A stretch of DNA of 64,000 bases. Origin: Cordilura impudica. Lineage: Eukaryota > Arthropoda > Insecta > Diptera > Scathophagidae. Each line of letters opens with the position of its first letter. Position 1 is the stretch's first letter. Both the position numbers and the translations under genes were made by a program. The notes beneath the pieces were generated by a model. That model was not told the origin of the DNA and did not search any database. It worked only from the letters and a program-made list of their open reading frames with translations. The DNA lies in NCBI GenBank assembly GCA_963682025.1, contig OY821520.1:92153992-92217991 (forward strand), read 5' to 3'. Positions 21,276 through 32,817 of this stretch are shown in pieces.

Positions 21276-22077
21276 TATTATAGCCAAATGTGTAGATTTT
21301 CCATGCCTAAAATTTGGGATAAATCCAACGATGTTAACCCATTATTTGCCAAGGCCAGATCTGGAGATTTTAAGATATTTTTATTTGTTATATTGGAGAA
21401 GGTTAAATAGTAGAACTCTTTGGTTATTTTCAGCAAAGGTATGTAAATGAATTAAACTTTTTACCAAGCAATCTATCTTCTGTTTTTGGTTACTGATGAG
21501 GGTTGGTGCGTCGACCCGAGACAGCTGTATAACCTGTCATGTAGAGTAAAGTTCAATTTTTGAAACAAATGTGTCAACGTTTTTGCTTTATTTAAAGTAA
21601 AAACATTTGACCTTTCTAACTCACTTCTAACTCAATCATTAAAATGATATGGATCGAAAATAATAAAATAATAAAATGATATGGATCGAAAAAAGACAAG
21701 ATTGTTTCCATATATATTCCTATCTATTCACTTATAACATAACAGTTATCACAATGTTCAATAAATCGCTGATGAGGACTGAAATGCCAGAAACCGGTCA
21801 GATTAAGATAACAGTGTAGTTATGAATTTTTGAAATATATGCTTTCGTCTTCTCTACCACGCACCATTGAAACAAAATTAAAATTTGCATATTAATTACA
21901 GTATTAATTGCAATATGTATGAAAAATTACTAAAAATCTAACAAACGAAAATATATTTTGTAAGAAAGGCATTTTTGAGGAAAGTCTTATTTTGTGGAGG
22001 ACTTTATGATTAGCTTTAAGTTCAACATAATTTGTGGCTTACCAGTTATTCTTGTTTACAAAAACATTCCATAATTC
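21276..22077. repeat. dispersed repeat R, copy 2, and flanks
   Basis: 21367-21647 repeats 20640-20910 and continues past the ATTAAAA point into TGATATGGATCG, which is itself duplicated at about 21645-21685. The remainder up to 22077 is AT-rich with no gene seen. Confidence 0.6.
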
Positions 22078-23660
22078 CGAACACTCAGGGGATCCCCATA
22101 CAAATGCAGTGCATTGTGTTGATTTCAGGAAATTAGGTTGTGGGAAGGAGGAAAAAGGGAGTAGTTTTTGTGGATATTTGACTTAAATTTTATTAGATTA
22201 TAACTGTCACGAAAGACCACTGCGGGGAGTTTATTCCACATACGGCTAGTTCGACTGATAAACGAATTTTCTCTGTTGTGCGGTCAACTGGACAATAGAC
22301 TATAAACGGATGAGATCTACTAGAAAAGCGGGTGGAGCGAACCGAAACTCGGGCACTTAGAATAAGTTCGCTAATCTCAGAAGAACATTTCCCATGGTAA
22401 TATCTATAGAACTGTGCTACACAACCCACATTCCGGCGGTGTTCCAATGAATCAATAGAGTTGGATACCCTACTGTCATTAATGAGCGCCAACGGCCTCC
22501 TTTGTACACGGTCTAGTAGCTCCAAAATAGACTTTAAAGCTCCTGCCCATATATAGGAGTTGTATTCCATTTTCGTTCGGATGTAAATGGTATAGATTTT
22601 AAGGAGATCAGAGGGAGTGAAGTAATTTTTACACCGTTTTAGAAAACCAAGACACTTGAATGCTTCTTTCGACACTTGAAAAACATGCTCGTTCCAACGA
22701 ACATCATATTGAATTCTCATGCCTAGAACATCAAGAGTATCCGATTCCTTAATACCTATACCACCCATATATACAGATGACATTGTTGATTCCATGGCCC
22801 TATGGGTCAACATACAGCATTGAGTCTTCAGCGCATTAAAATCAACCCTATTCGCTTTACCCCACTCGGAGATTGTTAACAGGTCTTGATTGAGTGTGTC
22901 ATTCATTGTCTGCCTTCTGCCCCCAACCTCCAAGAGGCTTGGCCTACAATTAAAGGAAAATGAATGACAAATGCTGCTGCCATCTGCGAAAGAGTAAATA
23001 GAATTAAAAGTTTGACCAAGAAGGTCGTTCAGAAAGATAAGGAAAAGAGAAGGAGAAAGAACGAACCTTGGGGTACCCGTGAATTAGGCTGAAACTCATT
23101 AGATAAGACCCCACCAATAACAACACGTATTGTTCGGTCTCTGAGAAAACTCGATATAAATCGAGAGAAGTCATTACCGACACCAAATGCAATAAGCTTT
23201 GATATCAATGCCCACGATCGTATGCCTTGGAAATATCCAGAGCAACCACTTTACTTTCACCAAAATTGCGAATGGATCGACTCCAGCGCTCAGAAAGTAG
23301 AGCTAACAGGTCTTCCGTGGAACGATTTCTACGGAAGCTATACTGTCGATCATTAAGAAGTAAATTGGCCTCTAAGTAGTTCACAAGAAGGAAATTGATC
23401 ATGCTCTCCATCACCTTTGAGAGCGCAGAGCAGATTGCAATTGGACGGTAATTTTCAGGTTATTAGCCGCGGTCTTTTTAGGGATTGGTTGGACATTAAC
23501 AACTTTCAAGCAAGAGGGAAAGACTCCCGCTCGGTACGAAAGGCTGAAAAGGTTGGCCAATGGACTGGCTAGAGTCGAAGAGCACTGTTTCAGCACCAGT
23601 GCTGGTATACCATCCGGTCCGGTCCGGTTTTACTGCCAGTAACTTTTTCGCATAATGCGA
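22078..23660 (-). pseudogene. LINE 3 copy a: reverse transcriptase and C-terminus, 5'-truncated
   Basis: Minus-strand reading: GPDGIPALVLKQCSS (about 23620), LKVVNVQPIPKK, LLNDRQYSFRRNRSTEDLL, VVALDISKAYDRGH (motif A Asp kept), then RTIRVVIGG, VPQGS, and an active site reading FADGSS. The last catalytic Asp is Gly. Then 246 open codons of thumb and C-terminal domain (KANRVDFNALKTQC ... DVLGMRIQYDVRWNEHV). The GPDGIP, RRNRSTED and FAD.SS blocks place it near the jockey/CR1-like non-LTR elements. Frame breaks lie near 23410 and 23200. The 3' end near 22078 matches copy b at 38733, ending CCCTGAGTGTT on the minus strand. Confidence 0.85.
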
Positions 23661-24059
23661 TGCAGCGATATTATTAAGTTGAATTTACTATGGAATGCAT
23701 TTTATTGGAAACCTGCTTGGTTGGTGGCTGGTCAACGCATGTCGTTGGATTATGGTTTTAAAAAACCTTGCTCAGATATTACAATATGCAGCATCACTTT
23801 TGGTTCAAATGTGTGTGACTTCCTCAAAGCTGGAAGAGATTTTTTTGTATAATCAGGGCCGCATTAACCATGTCGGGGCCCTGAGGCAATGTATATCTCT
23901 CGGCCCCTCCACCCTTTCCATACTTCCTAAACGTATTTTTTTCTACCACAATGTAGCTATTTCAGAATTACGCATTCTTTTTGTTACAATCCGAAGGTTA
24001 AAAACAAAAAAAACTTTAAAAAATTAAAAGAATATATGCGAATTTTTATTAAATCGTTA

Positions 24060-24255
24060 ATATGTTAATATGATCGTTAATATGATTTCTTCTTAATTCT
24101 TTAGATGCAAAATTGTTTTAAAAATCTTTAAAGTTAACCTTTTCTAATATATAATTTTAAACGTCATTATCGCTAGCGAATTTTCACGGTTCTAAGATAT
24201 TGATGAACGAAGACAGTTTTTAATTTGTTTTAATTTGCAAAAGTTAAATTCATCC
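24060..24255 (-). pseudogene. hAT dimerisation domain relic
   Basis: The minus frame reads FCKLKQIKNCLRSSIS, stop, NRENSLAIMTFKIIY, stop. This matches the F-KLK-IKN-LRS-MS--R---LA---IE consensus of the C-terminal hAT dimerisation region. Two stops show it is dead. The rest of the transposase is not readable. Confidence 0.5.
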
Positions 24256-26226
24256 GTGGCATTTGTGATCGTAATACTGCCATTACGTTAAGGAAAGTTG
24301 ATTGTATCATATTACCAAAAATCAATTTATATGACTCTTCGGCAGGTACAAATTACTATTTCTGGCATCCTTAAATTGTGAGATAAAGCATTGAACTATC
24401 TCTAGTTTTAATGAAACTTTGCATAAGGTTTTTAAAATATTTAGCAATTGTTAGAGCTGAAATTAATTAAGTCTTGTTAAGTAAATAATTTTGAGCGTAT
24501 TTACTCAATTTCGTGCTGCAATTTTTTGATTTTTGAAGATATCAATTTATTTTGTGCTTCGTTGTAGCAAATTGAATAACTGAACCCCTCAGTTAAGGTC
24601 TTGTTAGCCCATAGTTCTTCAGTACGTAAAAGAGACAAAAGGCATTATTTTAGAAGATTTGGATTTGAAAAGACAGATTGTGGAGTTGAAGGCTATAAGG
24701 ATGCAAGTTAATGAGATAAGGATCATTGAAATAAGTTTTAAATTATCAATTATCGTGTGATTATTTTGTCTGGCTTTAGGTCATGTATGTATTTAAAAAC
24801 AAACAAAAATTAAATTTTTGATCTGGTTTTTAAATAAATATTTCTCTTTATTACTTCCGATATTTCGATTAGCTTCGCTTATCATCTTCCGGGATACTTT
24901 ATTTTATATATTCTAATTGTGGAGTTGAAAAACGTATGTTTTTGTCGACTATCTTCTTATCAATTATCTTAATTAACGGAACAGTTTAGAAGGTTAAACT
25001 CCAGTGAATACGAATAGTGCGAAGACTGCATGTACACAAATGTATTGGATCATATTAATTGAGAAAATTAATACCACAATACTATTGCGTAGAAAAAATT
25101 AAATTTTAAATTTAAATTTAAATTTTGCTCCAACCCGTACAGAAGAATGCTATACTTTATTTTGAGATAATAAACTTCGAATTAAAATTATGCCAAAAAA
25201 ATCTTTTATTATACATCTAAAAATAGCTTATTAGTAATTCATAAGTTCAAAAGTTAATAAAAAAAAAGGTCAAATCCAAGAGTATTTTTAAAGGTGGCAG
25301 CTATTCCAAATAGGATGTTGACAACCGTCGAGTTCTAGAGTGGCTGAATTTGTAACTATGGTTTCTAGCTGCTCCAATAAATGCTATTTAACTGCACTTC
25401 AACTTTGCTACTTAAAAAGGGTTATTTAATTTATAATTTCTCACAATTGGAGAAATTATAAAATTAAAATTTAGAGTTAAGGGTTATAAAGTGAGGGAGT
25501 TTAGGATTAGGGTTTAAGAAATAAAACAAAACTCCAGTAAATAGTAATTCACTACTTGTTTATTAATTAAATGAGGTGCTCACCATTCGAGTGTATATAT
25601 CCAAGTGAAGTGCTGTATTTACAATATATATAACGTATGTATTCTAGTTTTAATTTATTACAAATGGCAAATTCACAATAATATAATTCATATTCTTTTA
25701 CAATTTAAATTTAGTAGTTCACAATAATAAAATTCATATAGAATTAAATAGCGATTATGCATATTTAGGTATTAATTTTCATTCAGTGAAGATATAAATA
25801 TGTTTTGATTTTTTAGGAAACTTATTAAAATATATATATTTTTGTGTCTAAAATTATGATTTAAGGCACCAAGGTCAAATCAAAATTTAATAAAAAAAAG
25901 GGTCTATTTCTTTTAGATCCACCCAAATCTTTTGCTAAGGCCTTCTAATTCCGAAAACGTGTTTTGTAAATCGAAAAACTTTCCAGTCTGGCTGATATTA
26001 AACTTGGCAAAAAAAAAAAAAAATTGGATAAATTACCCATGGTGCAATGATTTTAATATGCCAATACTAAAATCCCTGGGTAAGTGCTATAGCAAGTCAA
26101 AATCAGACAAAGTAATCGGGGGTCAGTCATTAATGACAGCACTCTAACCATTCTACTTTTAATTGTCTATTTTTCTTTATTTTATGGCAATTTTTCCCCA
26201 AATTTGTCATCATCTGTTAAGTTAAA
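24256..26226. other. AT-rich interior of the hAT relic
   Basis: I see no protein frame or internal repeat family. A TTCCGATATTTCG...CATCTTCCGGGA patch at 24855-24895 is a short imperfect palindrome. Confidence 0.4.
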
Positions 26227-29200
26227 AACAAGTAAGAGTGTTAAATTCGGCTGTGCCGAATCTTTGATACCCTCCACCTCGGTTTGAGTCTTGATAATAA
26301 ATGTAAATGAAAAAGTAAACAATTTGTTAAACTTAATACCAAATTATTTCAGCAAATTCTTTGGGTTGGTTTTCGTCTTTTCTATTATTTCGGATTTATT
26401 TCGGTGTTTGCTTTTTGGTCATCGTGGTTGCTGATCGGCATGCATTTAGGTTATATACGTATATGCATGCGTTTCCGGTTATATGACATAACTTCTCGTT
26501 TAATTTACTTTTTGCTAATTAAATAGCTCGCCCTAACCTCCATTGCAAAGGTAATGGTTGTGTAGGGTGGCTATATTAAATCGTGCTAATTGGAGATGGC
26601 TGTATAGTTTCTTTTAACTGACCAAATATTTCTTCATTGCGGCCATATAGGTCGGATGGAGTAACAAAATAATAACCAAACAAAAAGCTCTCTCAACTTT
26701 TTTATTAAAATATTGCCATATTTGGAAAACATAGAGAATAAATTTATAATAATAAATAATTAAATTAGGGATGCCAAACGCAAAAAACCAAATGTCCCAA
26801 ACATTTTAAATAAAATAATTTGTTATCTTTATTTTCTGAAAATCTTCAAATTTTCATCCAAAAAAATTGTGAAAATTTATATATAAAAAACAACATTCTC
26901 ATCAAATTGCGTTTATTTGTGTAACAATTTTTATGTTCGCAATTCTTAAATATCAGTTTAAGTTTTCTAAAATTCATTGAATTTAAACTAATGTTTTCTG
27001 TAGTCCGCTTCTGTAAATTTCAACAATCCGACAATCGCAAAATATATCGACAGCTATTGTTGTTTGCACTAAGGATTAAGTGATTCACTAAGTACATACA
27101 TCTTAACGACAGTCGACAAATCTATTTTTCTATTTATTTAAATTGTAAACGAGTGGCATCTCTGTCAAAATAAGCGAAAAACACAAAGAAGAATAGAAAA
27201 AAACAAATTACTTCGTGTTTTTCAGGATGATTTTATGTTTATGTCTAATATCTTTATTTTTTTACTAATATTTTAATTTTTTTATTTATATAAAAAAGTT
27301 TTTTAATAGAAGCAAAATATTTTCACTATTTTATGATTTTTATTTATGAATGACGACATTTCAACTTAAAAATTTAAGTTTTTATCGATTGAATAAACAA
27401 CACAAAAATGGTTGTCGTTTAGATAACAACAACAACTGACTTTAACAATAGCGAATATCGTTTAAAAATTTTACTGATAATTTTGCTATTTTATTTTTTT
27501 TAACGATTCGACTATCGTTAAAAGAAGTTACTGAATCGCGGTACTGAAAAGCTATTAATTTCTCCTGAATGCCAATATTTTTTTTAAATGTAAACATTTT
27601 TAATTGTAAACATATTTGGTGTTTTTTTTTTTTTTTTTTGAATTTGATGCAATTAATGTCTTCTAAATTTAAAATTATTATTTCCGACGTTTTGATATGA
27701 TTTTCTGAAACTCAATTAATATTTTCTAATTTACAATTGGAAATTTTAGTTCCAGTTTTTAGAATTGATATTTTCTAAAATTTGAATGGAAAATTTAAAA
27801 AGTGCAATTTTATATTTATATGAATAATAATGCTTTAGTAATTATAAACAATTTTTAAAAATTAGATGTAATCGCAATCAGATATTTTGTAGGTAAAGCA
27901 GAATAATAATTCTATATAACTATGTAGAACTGTTTTGAAAGCAAAAAACTCATTGATGAACTCGGTTACTCTATTTTGTAAAGACAACAAGAAGTTAATA
28001 TTCCAAACTTATGTTCATATTTGTAAACGAGTAATGAAAAAATGTATGAAATAAAAGACCAGCCCGTGTATACTCTTAACATTGTTCTGTATGATATCTA
28101 TTTGAAAATATTGACATTCATGTTAAAATAGAACTAACTATTGCAAAGCTAATTAGAACAAAAATTGTGGTGCCATCTACTGTGGCATAGTCACGCTGAG
28201 CAAAATGAAGTGACACTCTGTTAATGCAAAAGAAATGTATTTTCCCCACAACAAAATATTGCAGAATTTGATGTAAATCAAATAATATACCGATTTATTT
28301 CTAACATGCAGTTATTATGGATATACATATGTATATAGAATATATGTATATTATTTGTATTATTTAATATGTGTATGTATGTATATGTGAATATTACACA
28401 CACAAAAACGTTATTTTTGTGTTTTTCTCTTTAAATAAATTAATATATAAAAATTTTTTTTGCTAAATTTACATTGTTTTTTTTTATTAACTACTAGGTA
28501 TTTTAGCATTATTTGCTTTAGATGTTGGTGAATTTTTACTCCCTTTATATTAACTCGTAGTGTCTGCTTGTCGAAAAAATTTTGGATGGATGTTAACCCC
28601 TTTCCCGTGACCCATTCGATCTGAAATTTTGCAGACGGGCTCGTGGTAATAACTGAAATGATCTGACGAATTTTTTTTAGTGATGCCAAGACAATGGAAA
28701 CTTTTAAGTTTTTCTACCAGAGTTAATAAAAAAATGTACAAAGGGTTAGTTTTTATTATATTATTACCACAACGACCACAAAAACAACAAGTCCAGCTAT
28801 GACAACAACACAACATTTAGAATAACAACAAGAACAATATAGAAACATCATATTTTTCATTTTTTTTTTTTCAGAGATTTCCCTGGACCTGTTCCTCCGA
28901 TTTTAACGATTTTTGAAATAGAAATCTTCCCGTGAATTTGATGAATCATTCTCACTAAAAATGATCACTGTAGCTGCACTATTGAGGGCGTGTTCGTGAC
29001 AAGAACAACATAGAAAGTTATATTTTTTCAAGACTTTTTTTAGTTCTTCATTCAAATCTCGGGCCCTAATTGACCGATTTTGACGGTTTTAAATAGCAAA
29101 CTTTTCAGGATGTTAATGAATCATTTCTTATATCAACGAGTACCATAGCTGACCGATTGATGCCGTCATCGTGATTTCCACAGACGGACAGACGGACAGA

Positions 29201-29350
29201 CGGACATCGCTATATCAACTCCGGTTGTTATAAGGATCACAAATATATATATATATTTTATGGGGTCCAAAATTTTTTTTCTAATTATTACAAACGGAAT
29301 GACAAACTTATATATACCCTCTGCACACTGGAGTGGAGGGTATAAAAAAC
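26227..29350 (-). mobile_element. DINE-type Helentron, family B, copy B1 (3.1 kb)
   Basis: Begins AACAAGTAAGAGTGTTAAA, then a TTCGG-CTGTG-CCGAA hairpin (26246-26260) and GATACCCTCCACC. It ends CTGGAGTGGAGGGTATAAAA. The right part has the PuGACGGACAGACGGACA run and the GGGGTCCAAAATTTTT block of INE-1-like elements. A second copy at 32818-35872 is very similar along its whole length. No long frame is shared by both copies, so it appears non-coding. It inserted in the hAT relic. Confidence 0.85.
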
Positions 29351-29879
29351 AATTAAATGGGTTGATTTAAATTTTACTTAATGATCTCTTTCTAACTCTC
29401 ATTAAATCGGAAGAAAAAGTACTTGTTCATAATTGTTTTGTATTTGTTTTTGATGTCAGTGTCAAAATCATTTTAATGTGAATTTTTTCTTCTCCGCAAC
29501 CTTCTTTACATGACTTTTGTCATGGTTTGTACAATTGTCAATTAGTCTGTCTAAAAAGCCATATCAAATTCATTTTGTTTCTGTCAGTTTTTTTTATAAA
29601 TGTTTTTTTTATTACAGAGGTATATTGATACCACTAATTGGATCTAGTGTGGCCTATGAGATTGTCATTAAAGCATTTTCCTTTCTTCATGTCCTTATAG
29701 GCACCTGGCATCGTGATGTCTCAGTCTCATCGTCAGCAATAGACCAGAAAGCTTTCTGCGAACTATTGGAACCTTTTAATTGAAAATATATAAAAAAAAA
29801 AGAATTAGGTGTGTGGGCCCTTAGCCGATATGGGCCCCTAGGTATTTGCCTACATTACCTTATAGATAATCCGGGCCTG
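29351..29879. other. right part of the hAT relic
   Basis: Contains a plus-strand frame at 29517-29783 (88 codons), part of which follows a TTTTTTTTATTACAG tract resembling a splice acceptor. I recognise no domain, and since it lies inside the hAT boundaries a host exon is unlikely. The GGGCCC-rich right terminal repeat starts near 29816. Confidence 0.35.
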
Positions 29880-32817
29880 TGTCTTATATATTATTTACAG
29901 GAATCTGTGCCTGATTTAATGGCTGATAACATTTATCAATAAAGATAAGGCCTTTTTATTCAGCCATCGATTTGACGCGTTTTATTTGATCTTTTGAGTA
30001 TTTATTGTATTTTAGGAGATTTGCATGTGCATCCTTTAGAACATTGGAATGTTTTCGCTGGATTATATTGTCGGAGTAAGGCACTTTTTCCTTTTATATG
30101 AAGTAGCCTGTTAGAACCGTTTTCCGTTCTGCTTTAGGAAACTTCAGTTTCTTATGGCATATTGAAACTGGAATAATATTATTTATATATTATTTATAAT
30201 TTTATTGTCTACTAGTATCGCCCAGCTCTCGAAATTCGAGTGCAAATTCTACTAAATATTATTTTTTCATTAAATTTTTGTATTCCAATGTTTCTTTAAT
30301 CTATGTATATAAATAAAAAAACTATGAATATTTTAATGAGCCTAAAGGTACGTTAATCAATTTTATTTTACTTAATTTAATATATTTTTAAGACAGATTA
30401 AACATAAATTTTATCACTCTCAGCTTCTCCTCCATATGAACTATAACTATGCCAATTTTCACACTCCTCCGTGCCCGCATATTGTTTAAAAAGGGAACTA
30501 AAAATTTACCTTCACTTATTAATATATTATATTGTCTATATAAAATTTCTTTGGAAGATGGTTTTGTAACGACGTTATTTTTCAAATTGAAAATCAATAC
30601 AAAGTATTAATAAAATATTTTTAGAAATCCCCGCCAATTTAAAAGTGTTTTAAACCCAGCAAATTTTATTTACTTTTTTTTAGTAAACACCCGTTAGTAT
30701 CTCCACTTCAAATAATGGATTCTAAAATGCATGAAAAATGACATTAAACAAATTTGTCTAATGCATTCATTCAATTCAGTTCAAAAAATATAAAAAATAT
30801 TATGGCCAAAAGACAAACTGAAAAAATCAGCCTAAAGTCGGCATAAATAAAACACTTGAAAATAAAAATAATTTGAATATTACAACATATTCATTGAAAT
30901 CAATATTATTGCTGATATGCACAAGGCATGCTAAAAGAAGTCGTTACAATGTACAAATACGAAAAACGACTTCAAAGTCAAAATCATACACGTACGAGTG
31001 TAGGATAGAACATCATTTGAACAACATGAACAGTAACAGTTCAATAATAAATAAAATCCATAATTTACATACACTCACATGTACAAGTTGCATGTTTTTT
31101 TGTTTCTTTCAGATTGTTTGTAGCCAGAAGGAAATAAAACATTATCACCAACCAAATAAACAACCACTTCAGTAGACCCTTTACTACTGACACTGGGTTT
31201 GTTTGTTCGTTGGTTAGTTGGTTGGTTGGTTGGTGTTTCTTTGTCTCTGCCCGTCTTCTAAACAGGGTCACATACATGTTTGTAATGTTTTCATATATAT
31301 TAAATTTTTCTTAACCAACGTTAAATCGCTCCTGCCAAAAAAAAAAAAAAAATAAATAAATATGATACCATATTTATGGTGTTTTTGGTCGAGAAAAGAA
31401 AAATTAACTGACTTTGAAAAATTTCAAAGAAATTTGTTTAATTGTATTTGCAAAAACTTGATGCATTTTGTTAAAACGTCATTTTTATAGAGGAAAAATT
31501 TTTAAAGTAGTGAACCTTCATATGTATAAAATGTTATATATGCAAAAATCTGGCAACATTGGAGATATTTGTTAAAATGTCTTAAATATCGGTATGACGA
31601 CATAATATTGTAGCTCAATATGTATTGATTGGACCTATATTCATTTGGTTTTGACTAAGCAGAAAAAAGCTTTCGAAGTCTCTTCTTTAATCCGTGTTTG
31701 TTGTTGTTGTTGTTGTTGTTGTTGTTGAAAATTGTTAAATGTGTTTGATATTGTTACATCTACCAACAACTACATCATCAGCAAAATGACAAGAAATTAT
31801 TAATTCCATTGCGCAAACATTATTGCTGGCAACCAAACGACATACAATAACCGACAAATCGAGCAACCGACAATATTTTTGCAAAGACATCTTTAACAAC
31901 TGCAATGTTATTGTCATCATCAACATTATGGTCACTATCAAATATGCACTTACTGAGAACGGAACCGAACAGTAAAACATATTGAATATTGCAACAATAC
32001 AAAAAAAAAAAAAAAATGCGCGCTTTATTTCATGTATGTTTTCTCAGGGACGGGAATAAAATTTTGACTTTGTAAAGTTGGCGACGAGTTTGCGCAACAT
32101 GCTCTCACGTTGTGTTGTTATTAACGCGTACTGTGTTGGAGACGCCACAAAGCCGCCGAACATGAAGATCATCCTTGTGCACACACACACATATAAACTT
32201 CAGTGTCCAACTCTTCTTCTTATACTTCTTTTTATAGTTAGTTTTTTTCATATTACTATTTTTTAACCATATGTACATGATAATTCCGTTTTGTTGTTGT
32301 TGTTATATGCATAAGATGGTACGTGTTCCGTTCTTAACTTCTTTTTTGTTTCTCATAATTTTATTGCATTATAGAATACAATTATTTTCTGTTTGTTTGT
32401 TGTTTTGCCCGTTGATGTCGTTCATGTTATGAAATCCAGCTAAAGGAAAAACAATCGAAATTGAATAAATGTTATTTTATTGTCTTGGTGTTTTTCTTTT
32501 CATTTCATTTACTGCATATTCTCGATATCCAACAGTGCTAAAATTGTTTTGACTTAAATTGCATGAAATCTCATTAAAGTGGGGTTTTATCTGCTGTAAC
32601 ATGTGATACGTTGGGCTGTTAATGAATGGCTTTGAATGGGGTGCTAACATTAGCAAACTTTTTTTTTCGATTTTTAATAAAATAATTGTAAGAACTTTTA
32701 TAAAATATTTGCAACACAATTTCCATAACGGGGGTTACCAGCTATGAAATGAATTTGTATGAACCTATGACAACTATAGTTGTCATATGATTTAAATTTC
32801 GTATATTTAAAAAAAAA
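29880..32817. other. mostly unique AT-rich DNA
   Basis: No gene recognised. It holds a decayed Helitron end (listed), GTTGGTTG repeats near 31205-31230, a (TTG)n run at 31698-31727, and poly-A at 31336-31352 and 32000-32015. The stretch around 32040-32200 has mixed base use (GGCGACGAGTTTGCGCAACATG) and could be functional, but I see no frame that supports a gene. Confidence 0.4.
30212..30370 (-). mobile_element. Helitron fragment H3
   Basis: CTAG at 30212 followed by the CTCGAAATTCGAG hairpin and GTGCAAATTCTA, as in the other copies. Similarity fades by about 30370, so only the 3' end remains. Confidence 0.6.

Larger units (their letters stand above)
23854..29879 (-). mobile_element. hAT-like transposon relic containing a DINE-B element
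   Basis: The left end is CAGGGCCGCATTAACC with GGGGCCC shortly inside. The right end, reversed, is CAGGCCCGGATTATCT with GGGGCCC inside. The flanking 8-mers TGTATAAT and TGTCTTAT agree at six of eight bases, as expected for an old hAT duplication. A hAT dimerisation-domain relic lies near the left end on the minus strand, so the gene read leftward. Removing the DINE-B element (26227-29350) leaves about 2.9 kb, a normal hAT length. Confidence 0.55.

Noticed and set aside
28411..28816. Minus-strand frames inside DINE-B copy B1
   Set aside because: Not conserved as an open frame in copy B2, so not a gene of the element.
29517..29783. 88-codon frame after a splice-acceptor-like tract
   Set aside because: It lies inside the hAT relic boundaries, matches no family I know, and has no upstream exon candidate.
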